Below, one piece after another: positions 11,757-23,149 of a stretch of DNA of 64,000 nucleotides. The stretch covers positions 184,822,001-184,886,000 of the forward strand of contig JBITNC010000001.1 of assembly GCA_050084985.1 (NCBI GenBank). The letters run 5' to 3'. Each line of letters begins with the position of its first letter. Positions within the stretch are counted from its first letter, which is position 1. The notes beneath the pieces were generated by a model. The model saw nothing but the letters and a program-made list of their open reading frames with translations. It was not told where the DNA came from and searched no databases. This DNA is from Nageia nagi. Taxonomy: Eukaryota; Pinophyta. The translations under genes and the position numbers were made by a program.

Positions 11757-11774
11757 AAATGTTAGTATTCTTTG
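11741..11774. repeat. Perfect 15-bp inverted repeat at the truncated end of Gypsy-1
   Basis: CAAAGAATACTAACA (11741-11755) and its exact reverse complement (11760-11774) are separated by 4 bases. The first arm is the RT coding sequence just before FFDD. The second is an inverted extra copy that leads to the element's end, GTGAACA. Confidence 0.95.
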
Positions 11775-11786
11775 GTGAACATTTGG

Positions 11787-12110
11787 CTTCCTTGATCTTG
11801 TCATCTCCTTTGTGAATATTTTTTATCTTGTCCCAAATTTTCTTTGTAGTCTTGCATATCAAAGCCTTTACCAGTTCATTGTCTACTAATCCACACATGA
11901 TAACATTTTTGGCCTTAGAATCATTTTCAAAGAATTTCTTTTTGGCAGCATCAGTCAAAGGAGTAGTGGGTGGTGTATACCCTATTTTTACAAAAATCCC
12001 AAATATCATACCTTAATGCACAAAAATATGTCTACATCCTAAGTTTCCAAAAAGCATAATTAGTTTTGTTAAATAAAGGTGCTTTTTTATGATAAACCTT
12101 CACCTATAGC
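11787..12110 (-). pseudogene. gag: Copia-1 gag, N-terminal piece (UBN2-type)
   Basis: The - strand shows APLFNKTNYAFWKLRM near 12,100 and, after a frameshift near 12,010, the GYTPPTTPLTDAAKKK segment, AKNVIMCGLVDNELVKAL and KIWDKIKNIHKGDDKIKEAK. These are the standard N-terminal blocks of copia Gag. The frame ends at the TTTGG duplication where Gypsy-1 is inserted and resumes at 9,171. Confidence 0.88.
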
Positions 12111-12163
12111 CATTATTTCACTTCTAGAATCTTCCTATCCAATTGAGCCTAATTAGGAACCTT

Positions 12164-12175
12164 GCATTAATACCA
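12164..12175 (-). other. Copia-1 primer binding site (tRNA-iMet type)
   Basis: The element strand reads TGGTATTAATGC two bases after the 5' LTR end, matching the canonical TGGTATCAGAGC at 9 of 12 positions. Confidence 0.75.
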
Positions 12176-12177
12176 AT

Positions 12178-14487
12178 TGTAAACTTAACGTGAAACTAAG
12201 AGGGGGGCACAAATCAGTGTGTGTTAATATTAAAATGATTACAAATCCAATTGAAAAATATGGATGGTTGTTTACAAATTTCATAGCACCCACTATGAGG
12301 AATGGTAATAAACAATCCAAAGTTTTGCAACACCCATTGCACGGAGCATTGACTTCAATTTTCAAGCATATATTAGAAAAAACTAAAAACTTATACGGAA
12401 ATATGAATCTTGACACAAGAACCTAAATGGTATAGCATTTTGAAACTAAAATTTCAATATTGAACTAAAGAACTGATCACATCACACTAGACCAAACTGA
12501 TCTCACTACATTGTACCAAAAAAGAATTCTCTACATACTCTCCATGCTCACTGAATAATAATAATAGATTGCTTAAAACCCTCTTCATCTTCCCTTATCT
12601 AACACTTGGCCTTATATATTTCTATCAATCACTACCAGCAAAATAATGAAAAATAGTTACCTCTTTGTTATCTTCAATTTCTTTTCAAACACACACAACA
12701 TATATCGGATGCCCCTTTTTTTCTTTTTAAAAATAACAACACTTTCAACATATAGGCATTCTCTTTTTTTTTTAATAACTCTCGCTTCTCTTTAATATTA
12801 TCACTTTGTCACATTTTTAAATGAGAAACACTCTCTCATAAAAAAAATAGCTCTTTTAAATTTGTAATAAATATAAAATAAGTTTATATAAAGTGCCCAA
12901 CTGTTAATGAAGCATTTTGTCAAATAATACATGGACAAAATATTATGCACATTACTCATTCTCCAACTTCAGAACCTCAAATTAACATGATTCAAGAATA
13001 AAAATTGTTCATATCAATTACTTATACATGAAGAAACTCTTAAAAAACCAATTCCATAAATATAAGCGATAAATTTGACCAAAAAGTCATTATTCACAAG
13101 GATGCCCAAAACTAAAAAAGTAAGAAATTAACTTTTTGAAACTCATGCCAAATCTTCCTCGGGTGTTCGTTAGACTTAAAATTTATATATTATGTTCATA
13201 TTAATAATAAATACCTCTTTTAAGAGTTTTACCCCTCAACCCCTTACATATTGCTCATAATTATACCTAAAAGAAGGCCTCCAATGCTAATTTTGCATTT
13301 GTCCTGCAAAGTGCAAACTTGTCCAAACAAATATCAACAATGCCACCAATCAACCCAAACACTAAGATAACACTTAAAATATTGTTCTAAACTATTTTAA
13401 CACATTCTAAAATGCACAATACTAATCCATTTTTACTTAATACACCTCGAAGCAAAATTGTTATGAAAACAACAAAATTGTCCAGAACTTAAAAACATTC
13501 TTTGGGACTATTCTGCAATGCTCACCATTTCGTCATACAAAATTTGTTTTGATTGAAATTTAACAATTAAAATTTGGGTATATCTAAATACCTATATTAA
13601 AAATTTCAAAATACAAATCATCATATTTTGCTTAATATTATTCTCTCAAAGTGGCCTCCGATGCTAATTTTGCAACAGTCAACACTAGGAAGAGTGAGAA
13701 ATTATCTTTTTATAAGTCATTCCATTTGTTACTCTAATATTTTTTTAACTTTAAATTTGAATTTTATACACATATTAGTATCAAATATATACATTTAAAA
13801 TTTTATGGTCTAAATCTTTACTTATTTCTTAATAATTTACTTTCAATGTGGCCTCTGGGGCTAATTTTATGATTGTCCCAAAATGTGCAAAATTGTCCAA
13901 CCAAGTACCAACAATGTAAACGATTGCTCCAAACATTGAGCTAACATCTCAAAAATAATTTTGACCTATTTTCACACATGCTAACACTTTCCACATTGAT
14001 CCATCCTATCCAAACACACACTAAAGCAACATTGACCTATTTCACCAAAATTGCCAAGAGATCTAAACCAATACCAACTTCCAACCAACATTGATCCAAT
14101 ATTGCAACTTTAATTCTAACTAAAAAATGAGGCTTAAAATGATATATTAGGCCATCCAACATAATCCATTAGCATTCATTTGTAACATTTTCAAGAATTG
14201 CACCTTTTTGATAACTTTTGCAATTTCGATAACTTGATAATTTTTGTAAATTTTGCAAATTTGTATGAATAACTTGTAACAACTTCACCTGAATATTAAA
14301 ATCATTCTCATAAGCACCAAACATCTTCAAAAAAGCATGTATGAATGACTTTTGCACCATTTGCAATTATTTGACAACTTTTGACACTAAAGCATATAGA
14401 CACTGAAAATTCCTATGCTAGTACTGAACACATCCATAATAGTGGGTTGAAAATAATGAAAATATTGTATCTACACCTTGCCCAATA
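12178..14487 (-). repeat. Copia-1 5' LTR
   Basis: It aligns with 1939-4223 from its TGTAAACTTAACG start to its CCCAATA end, where the usual terminal CA has become TA. Divergence from the other LTR is clearly greater than between the two Copia-3 LTRs, by eye. It contains the same internal 570-bp duplication. Confidence 0.9.
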
Positions 14488-14872
14488 GGATTTATGATGA
14501 AGAGGAATTCTTCTCTTTAGAGAATCATTTTAGTCTTCTCTTGAAGCATGAAGAGACCATCAATAAGAAAGTGTTGATTTCTTCTCCAAAGTAGCAAAAT
14601 GTTGCTTTAGGTGTAACTAAGATGACTCACTTTACAAAGAAGTTCAAAAGTCATAAGAAGATCCCTCATGCTCATCCTAGGAGAAATGAAAAGAGGAATG
14701 ATAACAATCATCATGATCACAAAGGTAAAACAAATAAACCTCATGTGTCTAAGGAAAAATTTGATGGAAATTGTAACATTTTTGGTATCTATGGTCACAA
14801 AGAGAAACATTGCTTTAAGAAAAAGAGGAAGGAAAATAGAAAAGGAGAAGATAATGTGAACAACTTAAAAGG
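14488..14872 (+). pseudogene. gag: Copia-2 gag, 3' piece with CCHC knuckle
   Basis: It resumes the gag gene after Copia-1: GGATTTATGATGAAGAGG corresponds to the Copia-3 segment around 31,210, followed by a lysine- and histidine-rich stretch (14,622-14,760). The zinc knuckle near 14,776 reads CNIFGIYGHKEKHC, with Phe in place of the second Cys. It runs in one frame into the protease. Confidence 0.8.
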
Positions 14873-15290
14873 AAATAAGAATAAAAAAAATATTTATGTT
14901 TGTTCTTTTTATTCCAAGTCTCATAATTTTTCAAATGATTGGGTAGTGGATTGGGGTTGCACTAATCATATGAGCTTTGAAAAAAATAAGTTTGAAAACT
15001 TTCACAAATATAGGAAGGATGTGTTAGTAATAGGATATAACTCTATGCTAGAAATTCAAAGGAATGGAAGCATCTTGATGCATGGGAAGGTGATTAAAGA
15101 TGTGCTTTTTGTACCTAAGTTATGGAAGAATCTTTTTTTAGTTATACAATTTTTTTTTTAGTTATTCAAATTGCAATAAATGGTTATACCTTTGATAAAG
15201 GGTTTGCCATATTGATAAAAGGATTGGTTAAGAATTACATTTACATAGTTGATAAAATGCCTATTAAGTTGTGCCTTACCCCAAATGTTT
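14873..15290 (+). pseudogene. pol: Copia-2 protease remnant
   Basis: DWVVDWGCTNHMSFEKNKF near 14,935 is the copia protease active site with Trp where Ser or Thr is expected (D-W-G). It is followed by VIGYNSMLEIQRNGSIL and VLFVPKLWKNL. A frameshift near 15,150 breaks it; the rest reads GYTFDKGFAILIKG and VKNYIYIVDKM. Confidence 0.8.
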
Positions 15291-15294
15291 ATTC

Positions 15295-16180
15295 TAAAGG
15301 AAACCTTTGGCATGAACGTTCAGGCCACCTAAACTACAAAAATATTCAACTCATAAAGGATCAAGATCTTGTAAAAGGATTGCCTCCTATATCACCCTAT
15401 ATTAGCCTTTGTGAAAATTGTATCTTAGGGAAGATGAAAAGGTAAAAATTTGAGAAGGATAAGGAAACTAGTGCATCTCTACCTCTCCAATTGATACACT
15501 CATATTTGATGGGTCCTTTTCAAACTGAGTCACTTAAAGGAGTATCTTATGTCCTTTCATTTATTAATAACTTTAGTAGGATGACTTTTTGGTATCTACT
15601 AGAGCATAAAGATCAAACCTTTGATATTTTCAAGGAGTTCATGGTCTTAGTCAAAAATCAAATAAATCTAAAGATCAAGATACTAAGGTTTGATAATGGA
15701 TATGAATATGTAAGTAATGAGTTCAATGAATTTTATACCAAGTATAAGATAAAAAGGCAATTTACTATCCCTTATACTCTGCAACAAAATGGTGTTGTAG
15801 AAAGGAAGAATAGGACTACAATGGAGATGAATAGATGTATGATGGACAATCTTAATAAGTATTTATGGAATGAAGCTATGAGCACTACTATTTAGAATTT
15901 GAATAGGTATCCCACAAAATGTTTTGAAGGTAAAACTCCATATGAGGCATGGACAAGAAATAAACTTGATATATCACATCTAAGGATATTTGGATATGAA
16001 GCATTTTCCTTTATAGTTTTTGAGAAAAGAAAGAAGTTGGATAACAATTCAAAAAAATGCATCTTTTTGGGATATTATAGTCAACACATAGGGTATCTAG
16101 GCTCTACTCTCCTTCAAGAAAAGCATTTATTATTTCAAGATATGTCAAGTTCAATGAGGTTCCTACGGACTCTTCTTTAA
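15295..16180 (+). pseudogene. pol: Copia-2 integrase remnant
   Basis: The zinc domain is complete: LWHERSGHLNYKNIQ with CENCILGKMK (15,305-15,440). The core follows, but HSDL reads HSYL and the first catalytic block FIDDFSRM reads FINNFSRM, removing that Asp. The second (RFDNGYEY) and the Glu block (NGVVERKNR) remain. One stop at 15,893 is followed by RYPTKCFEGKTPYEAW and HLRIFGYEAFSF, the usual C-terminal blocks. It would have inserted the element's cDNA. Confidence 0.88.
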
Positions 16181-16361
16181 GTGAAGTCTTTGAAGATTCT
16201 TCATAAATTCCTAAGTGGTTGGATATCTCTCTAGATAAGTTGCCTTAAAATAAAATTCTTCAAGTCAGAGGATAACTAAAAGCATGAATTTGAATAAGTC
16301 TCTCCTTGCTAAAATCAACAATTATAATGAGCCTTCAACCTTTAAGGATGAATCTAAATAT

Positions 16362-17150
16362 GCTTGTTAGATGGATGCTATTATGTTGGAATATGATTCA
16401 TTTATAAGAAATAGAGCTTGGGACTTAGTTCTAGACTCATCCTCAAAGAATGTAATTGGGAACCAATGGATTTATAAGATCAAGAATAATTTAGAAGGTG
16501 AAATTGAGAAATATAAGTCAAGGTTGGTGGATAAGGGTTTCGTTCAAAAGTATGAAGTTTATTATAAGGAAAATTTTGCTCCAGTAGCAAAGATGGCTAC
16601 GGTTAGATTGATACTTACCCTTTCAGTAGCTCAAGGTTGGAAAGTACTTCAACTTGATGTGAAGTGTATTTATCAATGATGATTTAGATGTTGAGATCTT
16701 CATGAGTCATCCAAAAGGGTTTGTTGTGCAATAAAAAGATTCCCATGTGTGCAAGCTAAGGAATTCTTTATATGAACTTAAGCAAGAACCAAGAGCATCA
16801 TATAAGAAGATTTTAGGGTATTTTAGACTCTTGGATTCTCCAAATGCTACTCAAATTTAGATCTATATGTGCTTAATGAAGGAAAAGAATTGATCTTAAT
16901 TCTTCTCTATGTAGATGATCTTTTAATCACAAAAAATAATATGATGATCATAAATGAGTGCATAACCAAACTTAAGGTAGAATATGAAATGATTGATATT
17001 GGTCTCTTACACTACTACCTTAGTATGCAAGTGTATCAATGTAAGGATTGTACCTACCTTAGTTAATCAATTACATCTCAAATATTTTGAAAAATTTTGG
17101 AATGGAAGAGTCTAAGTCTATGGCTATTCCCGTTGATCCTAGAATCAAGC
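16362..17150 (+). pseudogene. pol: Copia-2 reverse transcriptase remnant
   Basis: The RT opens with MDAIMLEYDSFIRNRAWDLV, then NQWIYKIK, SRLVDKGFVQKYEVYYKENF and LQLDVKC. It is frameshifted near 16,675 and stopped several times until NEGKELILILLYVDDLLIT (16,872-16,928), where the catalytic YVDD is kept. YYLSMQVYQCKDCTYLS follows. Confidence 0.88.
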
Positions 17151-17870
17151 TTGAGACTAACTTAAACTTTCAGTTAGTAGATGCTATAGAGTATAAGCAA
17201 CTTATTGGTAGTATTCATTATTTGACTATATCTAGGTCAAATATTTAATATGTAGTGAATCTAATGGTAAGGTTTATACATAAGCCTTATGTTGAGCATC
17301 TTCATGTTGCTAAGAATATTTTGAGGTATATTGCAGGTATAAAGGAACTTGCCCTCAAGTTTACCAACTTGCCTACTTTTGTTCTCTTAAGGTTCTATGA
17401 TTTTCACTATTGGGATGAAAGAGATGATGGGAAATCCACTTTTTCTTGTGTTTAATATTCAATTAGGTGTTATCTCTTGGTATTTCAAGAAGTAGCCTAT
17501 AGTCACTCAGTCCACCATAGAAGCAAAATATAGAGCTATGACTATTACAGCCCAAGAAGTGCTTTGGCTCAAGCATATTCTAAAAAAAATTAGATATGAG
17601 TAGGATGGACCATCTCTAATATCTTTATACAATTATTCTACCATTACTTTGGCTAAAAATCATGTGTTCCATTAGAGAATAAAATACATCAAAATCCAAG
17701 TACATTTCATCAAGGAGAAAGTTTTGGATGGCACCTTCTAGCTTTAGTATTGTCCATCAAATAAAAACTTTTTTGATTTGTTCACCAAACCCCTTTCAAA
17801 CACTTAGTTATGCAAGCTTTGAGGGTCTCTTATGTTGATGAAGTTACCCTCAAGGGGAGTAGAGTTTGAA
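17151..17870 (+). pseudogene. pol: Copia-2 RNase H remnant
   Basis: The blocks IEYKQLIGSIHYLTISR, FIHKPYVEHLHVAKNILRYIAG and a degraded DSDW/S-T block (HYWDERDDGKST) appear in order, then frames change repeatedly. The final part ends near a VDEVTLKGSRV equivalent at about 17,865, as it does in Copia-3 (34,660). Confidence 0.8.
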
Positions 17871-18619
17871 TTCTTGTTGAATTTATTTTTTTGTGATGAC
17901 AACTTCACATCTACAAGGATCTTTTAGTTGTATAGTAGTGATCTTTGTATACACTTTTATTTTATTTTTTGTTCTCCATGTATGAGGAACTAGTATGTGC
18001 ATGTTGGCATTGTTTAGTTATCCATATGAGATAAACTTATTTATATACTTCTTACACTATTATTTATCCATGTGTGAGGAACTAGTATGTCTTCTTGGAA
18101 TTATTTAGTTATCCATGTGTGAGGAATTAGTATGTGCATGATTGGATGTATGTCCAATTTTTTATAATGATGATCAACACATTTATTTTTATATATTAGG
18201 TGACTATGAATTTGCTTGGCATCTTTGTGATGACTTATAGTGCATTATTTTATTAGTTTATGGATGATATTATTTTATTCATTTATCTTATATTGATAGG
18301 AATCTATAATGCATCTAACTGATCTTATGTATGAGCTTCTTGTAGCTTGTAGGTTTTTTCTAGAGATTGTAGGTTACTTACTTCGAGTATGCATAATATC
18401 AACTTCTTGTACATTGAAACCATTTATGGTTGATGGTTATTGTATTATAAATCATTTGTTAAAATGATTAAGTAGTTGAGCCTTATCTAGGATCTATTAC
18501 TTCTCAAGATGTAAAGTTCATATCTCCAATTGTATCTAGTATGAAGAATAACTCTCTTACTATCTCTCTCTCTTTCTCTATCTTCTCTACTCTCTACCCA
18601 ATATTACATTAAGGGGAAG
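17871..18619 (+). repeat. Copia-2 3' untranslated region with short direct repeats and polypurine tract
   Basis: Between 17,970 and 18,150 the phrase TTATCCATGTGTGAGGAACT with TAGTATGTGCATG occurs about three times, imperfectly. The same phrase recurs at least four times in Copia-3 (34,775-35,025). The polypurine tract AAGGGGAAG (18,611-18,619) abuts the LTR. Confidence 0.75.
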
Positions 18620-19097
18620 TGTTAGAATTTTTAATGTATTATTATTTGGTATTTAAAATATAACTCACTTACTTAATTCATATAAATACTTAAAAATAAT
18701 TACAAATATCTTTTATTATTTATCTAATTAAATAAATGCAACTTGACCATTCTCACCTCATATAAACCTTGGGTACAAAGGTGAGTTGGCGTGGGGTTCT
18801 CTCTTATAAATAGATGGATTGGCCTTATTGTTACACACTTGAATAGAGAAAAGTTATGCTCATACTTTGTAGGTTGATAGGATGAGAGAGAGGTTGTAAG
18901 CATTGTAAGAATTATCTTTGAGAAGTAACTATCTTGATTTAAAGTGGAGTACTCTTGCCTTGAGAGGAAACACTATACTTGCTAGTGTCACCTTGTGAAT
19001 GTGATTGTGTTTGTGATGTTTTAAGATGAGTTTCATTATGGTTAAGAAGAGGATACTACAAGGTTGATCTTGGGTAAAGGATACTTCTCTCCTTTCA
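18620..19097 (+). repeat. Copia-2 3' LTR
   Basis: It begins TGTTAGAATTTTTAATG right after the polypurine tract and contains a TATAAATA box (18,805-18,812) as in Copia-3. The end at TTTCA (19,097) is inferred from similarity to the Copia-3 LTR end CTTTCA; no second LTR is in the window to fix it. Confidence 0.8.
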
Positions 19098-19109
19098 TGA
19101 TGATGTCTT

Positions 19110-19990
19110 CACTTCACCCTTGTCAAAAGAGATTCAAAACTTTCACCTACCATCTAACCTCAAGTCCCCCATGTTTGAGATGTTCAATGGAAATCCAAAA
19201 CATCTTATAAGATTTCAAGAGGAGTATTATTGAAATTAGAATTTTAAGAGAAGTTATGATGACTAAATTCTTCCCAAGGAGTCTGAAGGGTGATGTTAAT
19301 CAATGGTTCTAAACCCTTTTACCAAATTTAATTGATTATTTCAAGTCACTAGTCAAGATATTCATGAATCAATATGACCAAAACATCAAAGATTAGTTCA
19401 CCATTATAAAATTATATACCTTATTTTAAGTGCCTAATGAAGCACTAAATAAGTAGTTCCTGATATTCAAAAAGGTATATCAATCCATAAGAAGTAAATT
19501 AGATGAAGTTGAGATTTAGGGTATTTTTGTTGAATCTATTCTTTTAGTTATTAAGAAATATGCACTTTAGTATATTGAAATGGGATTTAGCATAATGAAA
19601 AAAAAAAAAGAGTATTACCAAAAGAAAGAGTTTTTCTTAAGCTTGCGAAACTCAAGTATACATCCAATTCATATAATAATGATGGTCATAAATCTTATGC
19701 TAAAAAGGAAGAAAAGAATATGAATATAGCTAAGGCATCGACTTTAACTAGATATTCTACACAAAGAGACCATACATATACTTTTCCAAGGTTTATTTTA
19801 CAAGATCTTGTCAAGAAAGGATTATTGAAATCGATGGACATAACAACTAAAGATGATAGTGTGGATTTTGAAAATCATGAAACCTATTGCTCTTATCATC
19901 AAACACAAAGGTACACAACAAATAAATGCAAGCATTTGGAAAATGTTATTCTATATTAGATTGCAAAAGGGAATTATTAAGTAAAATATG
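19110..19990 (+). pseudogene. gag: Gypsy-2 gag remnant
   Basis: It begins with SPLSKEIQNFHLPSNLKSP and MFNGNPKHLIRFQEEY, the start of Tat-type Gag (retrotrans_gag family). It continues after a frameshift with MMTKFFPRSLKGDVNQWF, NQYDQNIKD and VPNEALNK. The zinc-binding block at 19,888-19,930 reads CSYHQTQRYTTNKC, the Cys-His-His-Cys variant usual in this lineage, with the second His replaced by Tyr. About ten stops interrupt it. Confidence 0.85.
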
Positions 19991-20394
19991 CAAGGCCTCC
20001 TCCTCAAAACCAATTACCCAATGTCATATCAATAGATAAAGAAATTTATTTTGCAACTTGCAAGGGATGTACAAGATCCATTCCAAATCCTATCACTATT
20101 GAACAAATAATTCTCCCACCTAATCCTAAAGATTATATCTTGATAGAAAAATTAAAAACCACTCCTATTAAGATTAGCTTGTATGATCTTATTAGTACTT
20201 CATAGTAACATAGTAAGATCTTGTATGATGTTCAAAAAAGTGAAAGTTTCTACAAATATTTTTGCTGCTACATTTTCTAAGAAAATCCAATCCCTTAAAG
20301 AATGCAATACAATCACCTCTATAAAAAAATTATTGAAAATCTAGCTCTTTTCATAACACCTATGATATATGGTTTGGAAATCAAAAGGTCAAAG

Positions 20395-20832
20395 ATAGAT
20401 ATTAGATAAGCTATGAATATTTATTCCTATAAATTTTTGCAAGATTTAGAAAATAATGATGTCAAAATCCCAACCATGTATGAGTCCACTTTTTGTATTA
20501 TGGGTTTTAATAATTCACCCAAAAGAGCTCTTGGTATAATCTCTCTTTTGGTTACACTAGGTCCACAAACTATTGAAACATCTTTCCATGTTATGAGTGA
20601 TAAACTCTCTTACAATTTTCTACTAAGAAGACCTTGGCTTCATGATATGGATGCAGTCCCATCTATATTACATGGTCATTTGAAATTTTAATATGAAGGA
20701 GAAATATACACAATACTTATAGATCCTAAACCTTATTCCATGTGGAATATAGCATATTTGAATTTGGATGGATTGGATATGCATAATATTAACTTGTTTA
20801 TTGTCCATTTAAGAGAATATTAATTAGCATTC
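20395..20832 (+). pseudogene. pol: Gypsy-2 aspartic protease remnant
   Basis: Near 20,396 an Asp-containing active-site relic is followed by NIYSYKFLQDL, IMGFNNSPKRALGII, LGPQTIETSFHVM and YNFLLRRPWLHDMDAVPSI (20,413-20,690). These are the blocks of Tat-lineage proteases. The usual D-x-G-S/A is damaged. The frame goes on to LREY and is cut at the GTTAA duplication by Gypsy-3; it resumes at 44,178. Confidence 0.85.
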
Positions 20833-20837
20833 GTTAA

Positions 20838-22804
20838 TGTATTCCTTCAAAATCACATTCTAAAATTGGAGTAATTCTATTATTTTTCATCCTCTATTCT
20901 TTATTCTTTAGTCACCGAGACTTGTATATATAAGAATACCCATGAGGGATATTGTTCTCTTAGAGTCCCTAAGACTTGTAAGTTTTTGTATTCTTTCATT
21001 TTTAGTAATCCCTTCTCTTCTCATTACATTCCCTTAATGTGTTGGGAGTCATGTATATAATAGTAACCAAGATTCATATTATTTTCTTAGTACCTAAGAA
21101 TTATATGAATAAGGATACCTAGGAGTTACGTCAAAAAGGAGTTATGTCATTCTTTATTATTTTATTCTTTAGGACCCGAGAGTTAAGAGAACCCAAAAGC
21201 TATGTTATCTTCTTCAAAATACCTAAAAGAATTATCAAAAAATACCCAATTCATGTATAAAATACTATCCAAGAGTTATATTTATGGCCTTAGGACTCCC
21301 AAGAATTGTTGACACAAGTGTCTAAGACTTGCACAAATTCAGAGCTAGATTTTTGAAGAACATCAATAGAGCCTAGTGATTTTGAGACATGACATCACAT
21401 TTCTTGGTAAAAATCAATGATTCTTGGTAGAATTAGAACATAAACAAAGACCAATTATTTTAAGAAATGATGTCACATTTTTTAATGAAAATCCATGAGT
21501 CTCAAAGTAAGCAATGGCAGGTGTAGATTTTTGAAGAACATCAATAAAGCCCACCAATTCTAAGACATCATGTCACATTTTTTGGTAAAAATTAGCAGAT
21601 CCCAAAGGAGCTAGAATATCAATAGTGCTCATCAATTCTAAGATATGATGTCATGATTTTTGATAAAAATCAATAGGTCCCAAAAGAACTAGATCATTGA
21701 TAGAGCTCAAAAGAAGAACATAGAGCCTGCTAAGTGTAAGAATAATGCATAAGAAGAAACACTCAAGTCCACTTCATCTTAAGTGTTTGACCCTCAAGGC
21801 CTTGTTAATGTGTCGACATCAACTCATTTCTACATAAGAGTGGTAGTTCTTCTATAACCAAGTGAACATAATGATTATCAACTGCCATTACTCTAATTAC
21901 TGACATCTATAGTAGAGATCATAAAGATTTCAAAGAAGTAGATAGCAGTTGATAAAGCATAATACCAAATTATACCAATCAATGTACAATCAAATAATTA
22001 CTCAATCAGCTATAGTGTTATCTTTAATTAGCTATAGTGATATATTCAATTAGCTACAAGGCCAAATAAGGAGTATCCAATGACATGTCAGAAGGATTGT
22101 AGCTCTATAGACATAGTTGATTAGAAATTGCAAACTCCCATATGGTTATGTTGATTAGTACTTATTCACTATGTAATCTAGCATAGTTGTAGCATTTATA
22201 TAAATAGTGCTATTTTAGTTATTTCATTCAAAGTTAGAAGTTATGTATATTAATGAAACCCAACCATCTAATGATGGGGGAAAGTTATATATATAGCTAG
22301 CTTTTAGAAATAAAAAAGATCAGATATTTTAGCAAATTTGCCCAAATATATAAGAACTAGTCACATATGATAATACAAATAGACAATACTTTTCCCTCTC
22401 ACAACAAAGTGGCTATTATTACTTTCATGAATATTATGTGTGAAATGTTTTCTTTAGATTGTGGCTATGTATTGTGATTACGAGACCTCAAGTTTGAGAT
22501 AGTTTGCTATTCTTAATCTTGGCTATGGATTGTTGCCTATGCTATGATGCTTGGGTTGTAAATTTTTTTGTTTTAGCTATTTTTATTTATTTATCTCTTT
22601 TCTATAACTCTTCATATTTTTATTCCTTTCTTGCTACTTTTTATCTTAAATATAGATAGGAAGCAGCCTATAAATTAGAGATTATGTAGAAAACCAACAT
22701 GAGCACATCCCCACCACTTTTTGCTCTTTCAAGGAACCTACCATCACAAGTAGTGGAGAACACAACCAGACCAAACCCTTGAGGTTATGCTATACTGATC
22801 AATA
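20838..22804 (+). repeat. Gypsy-3 5' LTR
   Basis: It starts TGTATTCCTTC and ends ATCAATA, both shared with the 3' LTR. It holds a TATATAAATA box near 22,197-22,206. Two sub-repeat zones are present: 20,870-21,330 repeats a motif close to ACCCAAGAGTTATATT, and 21,357-21,710 holds about four copies of a 75-100-bp unit containing GATGTCACATTTTTTGG and AAAATCAAT. Confidence 0.88.
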
Positions 22805-22820
22805 GTAGCTAGTTCTATTT

Positions 22821-22838
22821 TTGGCACATCTGATGGGA
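22821..22838 (+). other. Gypsy-3 primer binding site
   Basis: TTGGCACATCTGATGGGA lies 16 bases after the LTR. It resembles TGGCGCCGTTGCCGGGGA, common in Tat/Athila elements, with mostly C-to-T and G-to-A changes. The assignment is tentative. Confidence 0.5.
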
Positions 22839-23149
22839 TTCAAGCTAAATTCCATATTAGAGGGTGTTGTTAGGCTTGATAGCCTCATCTAGTGGGCTAT
22901 TAATTGAATCCTTCAAGATTATAAGGTTCTTGTAACCTTATTTGCAACTCTACTAGCAACCAATCAATGTTTTGAACCTTGGCACCTCCAGAACATAGAC
23001 TAACTAGAAGTAGTGCCAAAAATTCCTTCAAATAACCTAAATTTCAAGAGCTATCAATTTTTCATAGGAGGACTAAGTGAAAGATTTCTCAAGTTATGTC
23101 TCCCTTGGTCCCTTTAAGGGAAACCCCTTTATCAGTTGTATTTGACTCA

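Larger units (their letters stand above)
9177..11781 (-). mobile_element. Gypsy-1, half-length chromovirus inserted in Copia-1 gag
   Basis: The insertion is flanked by a perfect 5-bp duplication, TTTGG at 9172-9176 and 11782-11786. Its - strand 3' end is a complete LTR. Its 5' end has no LTR, leader, gag or protease: it starts within RT at the FFDD active site, preceded by a short inverted copy of that same RT sequence. The element is therefore cut to about 2.6 kb, yet it inserted with integrase-like target duplication. It is the innermost and probably youngest insertion of this nest. Confidence 0.93.
1939..14487 (-). mobile_element. Copia-1, Ty1/copia element with 2.3-kb LTRs
   Basis: Two similar sequences of about 2.3 kb (1939-4223 and 12178-14487) bound an internal region whose coding order on the - strand is gag, CCHC, coiled coil, protease, integrase, RT, RNase H. 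The + strand ends read TGTTGAAC and GCTCAACA. The flanking 5-bp duplications are GGCTT (1934-1938) and GGATT (14488-14492), one mismatch. The host site is Copia-2 gag; the uninterrupted Copia-3 copy reads AAGGCTTGATGATG there. A 2.6-kb chromovirus sits inside its gag. Without it the element would be about 9.9 kb. Confidence 0.92.
1..19097 (+). mobile_element. Copia-2, Ty1/copia element, left end outside window
   Basis: Fragments of gag, protease, integrase, RT and RNase H follow each other on the + strand, then a purine tract and a 3' LTR. The gag gene is split by Copia-1: it stops at 1,938 and resumes at 14,488. The same gag sequence runs without interruption in Copia-3, which confirms the join. 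No 5' LTR is visible; Copia-3 has about 3.8 kb of LTR and leader before gag, so the 5' LTR of Copia-2 probably lies 2 kb or more left of position 1. The right end at 19,097 is inferred from the Copia-3 LTR end and from Gypsy-2 gag beginning directly after it. Confidence 0.85.
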
